Shown: in pieces, positions 60,660-64,000 of the stretch
Layout of the letters: every line of letters begins with the position of its first letter
Position numbering within the stretch: the stretch's first letter is position 1
NCBI RefSeq assembly: GCF_035918395.1
Contig: NZ_CP142362.1
Location: 4,997,501 to 5,061,500 of the forward strand
DNA length: 64,000 bases
Source of the DNA: Mycolicibacterium sp. ND9-15
GTDB taxonomy: Bacteria; Actinomycetota; Actinomycetes; Mycobacteriales; Mycobacteriaceae
Direction: 5' to 3'
Program-made: the position numbers and the translations under genes
The notes under the pieces: generated by a model
Told to the model about the DNA's origin: nothing
What the model saw: only the letters and a program-made list of their open reading frames with translations
Databases searched by the model: none

Positions 60660-61171
60660 TGCTGCTCCTGCTTGATGTGGGCGAAGAACGCCCTGATCTC
60701 GTCGGGCAGGTAGGCGATCTCCAGGTAGGGGAGGCCGGTGGCCGCGACGTACGCGAACTCCATACCGCCCGGCATCACACCGCGCTGCACCGCCACGGCT
60801 TCGCGTTCTGCCAGTGCCGCCTCGACGTCGTCGACCTCGATGCAGATGTGATGCATACCGGGACCGGCGGTGTCGAGGAAATCCGTGTAGATGTTGCGCC
60901 CGGTCACCGGGGCGATCAGCTCCAACTGGGTGTCGCCGGCGTAGCTGAGCGAGATGCTCGCGACGAAGTCCGCGGGCTCACCGCGGTAGGTGCACGCATC
61001 CGGCGCGAAGTGGACGTCGGGCATGCGCACCCACTTCTTGGCCCCCAGCAATGTGGTGAGCGACTGCTCGGTGGCGTCGAGGTCCCGCGTCACCCACGCG
61101 ATCTGGACAGGTGTCTGGGCAAGCATCGCGTCGAGGATATCCGCGGCCGGCCCGATTGGCCAGAACGCCAT
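60656..61171 (-). CDS. Glyoxalase/VOC-superfamily protein
   Basis: A 171-residue protein in the same transcript as the flavoprotein (ATGA-type overlap). It shows the VOC fold: VQIAWVTRDLDATEQSLTTLLGAKKWVRMP, then LELIAPVTGRNIYTDFLDTAGPGMHHICIEVDD with metal-ligand-like His and Glu, and FAYVAATGLPYLEIAY. Members include isomerases and dioxygenases acting on small metabolites. Start 61171 is used; the ATG at 61126 is also plausible. Not in the M. tuberculosis gene order I recall. Confidence 0.85.
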   Translation of the reverse strand: MAFWPIGPAADILDAMLAQTPVQIAWVTRDLDATEQSLTTLLGAKKWVRMPDVHFAPDACTYRGEPADFVASISLSYAGDTQLELIAPVTGRNIYTDFLDTAGPGMHHICIEVDDVEAALAEREAVAVQRGVMPGGMEFAYVAATGLPYLEIAYLPDEIRAFFAHIKQEQQ

Positions 61172-61303
61172 CCGTCGACCTGCGCCGTCGACCGCGTGGA
61201 GCCTCCGGTAGCACCTCGCGCGAACGAGGCAAAGCCGTTGTCGCGCAAACCCTTCAAATGCGGTGAGACCACGGGTTGGATGAGGGCGGTCGAGACATCA
61301 CGC

Positions 61304-62023
61304 CTAAGGCAGCGAAACCCCGCCCACGCTCGCCGACGCGGCGGAGATGACGTCCTCGCTCGCCTGCTGCCGCGCCGTCTGCCAGGACACCGCGGCCGGA
61401 TAGCGGCCCCAGGTGCTGTTGAACATGCCGATCAGGACCGCCCTGTTGTCGGGGGTGATCACATACACCGGACCGCCGGAGTCGCCCTTCTGGCTGACGA
61501 CGCCGTTGGCCATCGTGAACCAGCCGTTGTTGACCGCCTCGACGTTGCCGCAGCTCTCACCGGTCACCACGCCGAAATGGCACACCGGCTGTCCGGCCGT
61601 CGGCACGATGCCGGGATCCGACACCAGCACCTTGCCGCCGGGCAGGATGTTGTTGATCACGACGTCGGGGGCCAGCGCGATCGCTTCCCAGTCCGCGATC
61701 TGGTGGTTGGTGTCGACGGTCGCACCGTTCGGGGTGTTGTCGCGATACACCGTCTGCATCCCGATGAGGTTGCCGTTCCGGTCCCGGACCGGCCCACTGC
61801 CTCGGCAGTGCCCCGCGGTGAACGCAATCCGCGTCGAAGGATCGACGTAGCCCAGGGTGCACACGTTGGTGTCCTGCTGGATCTCCATGCCGGGGTGGAC
61901 AACCACACCCGGGGTCGCCTGCGCGGGTGCGGAGCCGAGCGCAAGCGCGGTGATCGGCGCGGCCAGACCCGCCAGCACCCGGTTCCAGTGTCGGCGCACC
62001 GCCGCCTCCGCTCGTCGAGCCAA
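61304..62023 (-). CDS. Secreted trypsin-like serine protease (Rv1815-like)
   Basis: A 239-residue exported protein. The signal peptide spans VLAGLAAPITALALGSAPAQA; cleavage after AQA near residue 36. The catalytic triad is readable: His in FTAGHCRGSG, Asp in DWEAIALAP, Ser in KGDSGGPVYV. It matches Rv1815, a secreted or cell-envelope serine protease homologue of unsettled substrate. The N-terminal start is uncertain: TTG 62023 or an internal GTG (VRRHWNRVL). Confidence 0.85.
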   Translation of the reverse strand: MARRAEAAVRRHWNRVLAGLAAPITALALGSAPAQATPGVVVHPGMEIQQDTNVCTLGYVDPSTRIAFTAGHCRGSGPVRDRNGNLIGMQTVYRDNTPNGATVDTNHQIADWEAIALAPDVVINNILPGGKVLVSDPGIVPTAGQPVCHFGVVTGESCGNVEAVNNGWFTMANGVVSQKGDSGGPVYVITPDNRAVLIGMFNSTWGRYPAAVSWQTARQQASEDVISAASASVGGVSLP

Positions 62024-62246
62024 TGTTTAGTTCGGGTCCTGCGTGTTGCGGGCCGCTGTACCCGGCCGGAGATGCGGCAAACACCGCCCGACCGGGGGCG
62101 ACCTCCACGATGGCCCCGTAACAAGCCCATCGGTCAAGGTCACAGAGACGTTACGCCCCGGTCGCACTTCCGGCACGAAACCGCGATGAATCGAAAGTGA
62201 GGCCGCAAGAACCGCTGCGGGGCGGGCCGGCCGGTCGAGCGCCGAC

Positions 62247-63191
62247 TCAGGCGCTGACCGCAGCCGATTTCTGGGCAACGAGGCGACGTTTGGCGGGTTC
62301 CCAGCCGGGTGGGCCGAAGATGTAGCCCAGTTTGTCGCGCCACCGCGACGCCTGCCGCACGTCGCGGGCGATCGCCACGTACTCGTGCGTCTGCAGTTTC
62401 CAGATGTTGAAGGTGTCGACCTGCTTGGTCAACCCGTAGTGCGGACGCACGGTCTCTGCCTGGAAGCTGCCGAAGAGGCGGTCCCACAGGATGAAAATAC
62501 CGCCGTAGTTCTTGTCCAGGTACTGCTGGTCCATACCGTGATGCACCCGGTGGTGCGACGGCGTGTTGAGCACGAATTCGAATGGCGCCCAGAGCTTTCC
62601 GATGCGTTCGGTGTGAATCCAGAACTGGTAGATCAGGTTGATCGAGAAGCTGGCGAAGACGATCCACGGTGGCACGCCGAACAGCGGAAGCAGTGCGCGC
62701 AGAAACACATCGCCGCTGATGTTCCACTTCTGCCGCAGCGCGGTGGCGAAGTTGAAGTACTGGCTGGAATGGTGCGCCTGATGGGTTGCCCAGATTAGCC
62801 GAACCCGGTGCGCTATGCGGTGATAGACGTAGTAGAGCAGGTCCACCCCGACGATCGCGATCACCCACGTGTACCAGGCGTCGGCCGCCAACTGCCACGG
62901 CGCGACGTAGACGTACAACGCCGCGTAGCCGAGCAGCGCGAGGAAGTTCATGACACCGCTCGTGCCGATCGAGACCACGCCCATCCAGATGCTCGCCCAG
63001 GCATCCGACCGCTGATACGCCCCTGCCGGTGCTCGCTCGGCCTCCACGTATGCCAGCCGCTGGGCGGCGGTCCACTCGATGACCAGCAGCAACAGGAAGA
63101 ACGGCACCGCGAACATCACGGGGTCGTGCATCAACGGTGGCAATACGTGCGCGAAGGCACCACTCACATCCACGTCGAAACCTCCGGGCAA
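62247..63191 (-). CDS. erg3: Sterol desaturase/fatty acid hydroxylase family membrane protein (Erg3-like)
   Basis: A 314-residue protein with N-terminal hydrophobic segments (DPVMFAVPFFLLLLVIEW, FLALLGYAALYVYVAPW) and the eight-histidine di-iron motif: YHRIAHR, THQAHHSSQYFN, and later HHRVHHGMDQQY. Rv1814 is named Erg3 and was linked to membrane-sterol desaturation; mycobacteria use such enzymes on various lipids. Length is normal. It is the first gene of a run transcribed leftward after a partial esterase gene, 10 bp away. Confidence 0.88.
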   Translation of the reverse strand: MPGGFDVDVSGAFAHVLPPLMHDPVMFAVPFFLLLLVIEWTAAQRLAYVEAERAPAGAYQRSDAWASIWMGVVSIGTSGVMNFLALLGYAALYVYVAPWQLAADAWYTWVIAIVGVDLLYYVYHRIAHRVRLIWATHQAHHSSQYFNFATALRQKWNISGDVFLRALLPLFGVPPWIVFASFSINLIYQFWIHTERIGKLWAPFEFVLNTPSHHRVHHGMDQQYLDKNYGGIFILWDRLFGSFQAETVRPHYGLTKQVDTFNIWKLQTHEYVAIARDVRQASRWRDKLGYIFGPPGWEPAKRRLVAQKSAAVSA

Positions 63192-63201
63192 AGCATACGA
63201 C

Positions 63202-64000
63202 TCAACGGAAGCTCAGCACCTGATCGCCCCATGCGCTGCGCAAATCACGGTCGAGGTCGTCGACCAACCGGTCCTGGGCGTCGATGATCAGCGTCGCGCG
63301 GTCGTCGTCGCGGTACGGCCGCCAGACCGCATCACCCGCCGCACCCGCGGGTGTGCCGTCGAGGGCGAAGTTGCGCCAGCGCCGCCGAATCCGCTCCGAG
63401 ACCAGCCTGCCCGCCTGCAACCCGCCCAGTTTGAAGATGGGGTCCTTCGCGCCGGTGACGAGATTGCCCCAGACATAGGGTAATTCGGTGGCGTGCGCGG
63501 CGCCCAGACGCAGCATTCGCAGCATCGGAGTGGCGAAGTCGAAGCGGTACAGGTACACCGGCGCCACCTCGCGATGGCCCTCGGCGAACCAGACCGACGG
63601 CATCCGGAACCCGATGTCGCGCGCGACGCCCAGCCCGATAGCCTTTCCCCGGCCACGGTAGGCGGCGCGGATCTGCCGCTCGTCCGGGAGCTGCAGATCC
63701 GGTTGTTCGGCCGCGATCTCGGCGAACATCGCCCGAATCGCTTTCGGCGTGATCGGCATCAGCGGCGACTTCATCCAGCGGAACAGCGCCGCTTCGTGCT
63801 TGTTTGTTCCGATGATCAGCGGAACCGGGTGCGTGCGCCCCTCGCGGGCGAGCCGGACCGGATGCGCCGGCACCATGTCACCGTCGATGATCGGCGCGAA
63901 CGCCAGTGTGCCGGGAGTGCGCACCGGGATGTGGTCGAAGACATGCTTCGAGGCGGCCAGCAAGGCGGAGGTGGGCACCGAGGCCAACCGGTCGACGTCG
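63202..64000 (-). CDS. Type B carboxylesterase, 5' part outside window
   Basis: The visible ~266 residues are the C-terminal part of an alpha/beta-hydrolase carboxylesterase: PVPLIIGTNKHEAALFRW (the catalytic acidic residue region GTNxxE) and RLGAAHATELPYVWGN (catalytic His, GAxHxxELPYVFGN in the family), then WRNFALDGTP. The nucleophile Ser in GESAG would be upstream, beyond the edge; the frame is open to the boundary. Such esterases hydrolyse short to medium acyl esters in the cytoplasm or envelope. Confidence 0.88.
   Translation of the reverse strand, partial: DVDRLASVPTSALLAASKHVFDHIPVRTPGTLAFAPIIDGDMVPAHPVRLAREGRTHPVPLIIGTNKHEAALFRWMKSPLMPITPKAIRAMFAEIAAEQPDLQLPDERQIRAAYRGRGKAIGLGVARDIGFRMPSVWFAEGHREVAPVYLYRFDFATPMLRMLRLGAAHATELPYVWGNLVTGAKDPIFKLGGLQAGRLVSERIRRRWRNFALDGTPAGAAGDAVWRPYRDDDRATLIIDAQDRLVDDLDRDLRSAWGDQVLSFR

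Noticed and set aside
62140..63075. A 311-codon frame on the same strand as the Erg3-like gene
   Set aside because: Out-of-frame shadow of the desaturase gene, which has the full histidine motif set.

Overview
The window is a stretch of a high-GC actinobacterial chromosome, almost certainly a fast-growing Mycobacterium (Mycolicibacterium). The evidence is an antigen-85 mycolyltransferase, an Apa/MPT32 Ala-Pro-rich antigen, SecA2, GarA, a BacA-like ABC transporter, F420-dependent oxidoreductases and IdeR boxes. From roughly 14 kb to the right edge, gene content and order match, from memory and in mirror image, the M. tuberculosis interval Rv1867 down to Rv1814. No database search was possible. 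The urease operon that lies between ndh and Rv1847 in M. tuberculosis is absent here. A Lon protease, which M. tuberculosis lacks, is present, as in M. smegmatis.

Left part (1-14 kb): accessory and envelope genes. These are a FUSC-family protein cut by the edge, a TDT transporter, a TetR regulator overlapping an MmpL-unrelated YhgE/Pip-like membrane protein, a TPR-protein remnant, a deaminase coupled to a GH13 amylase, DUF1810, an LldD2-like lactate dehydrogenase, an Ag85C-like mycolyltransferase with a textbook terminator, Lon with an HspR-type (HAIR) inverted repeat just before its start, and small TfoX, DUF72 and lipoprotein genes.

Middle (14-42 kb): a three-gene overlapping operon (F420 LLM oxidoreductase, double-domain CoA-transferase-like protein, Cys-less thiolase-like protein) diverges from phosphoketolase. 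Then come a CPBP protease, AdhA, Apa, a degenerate SDR, a second LLM oxidoreductase and Ndh. Next is an iron island: a hotdog thioesterase, a predicted IdeR-controlled small RNA at the position of MrsI (ncRv11846), and an FhuF-like protein with its own IdeR box, abutting blaI-blaR. Then gnd1, guaB1, two CNNM/CBS proteins, a glycosylase-annotated protein, malate synthase glcB and a secreted VWA-like protein.

Right part (42-64 kb), mostly minus strand: a deazaflavin nitroreductase; gcvP behind a tandem glycine riboswitch; then ResR/McdR (Rv1830), a DUF151 nuclease, a MerR regulator, GarA and GcvH, which link glycine cleavage with the PknG/GarA metabolic switch; then DUF881-Sbp-DUF881-PgsA2-SecA2; a six-copy 14-bp tandem repeat touching the stop of ilvG; the BacA-like B12/peptide transporter; a flavoprotein with a VOC partner; an Rv1815-like serine protease; a sterol-desaturase-family protein; and a carboxylesterase cut by the right edge.

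The most noteworthy signals are regulatory and non-coding: the MrsI-like iron sRNA locus, the HAIR at lon, the tandem riboswitch and the 14-bp repeat. There are also several enzyme-family members missing canonical catalytic residues.
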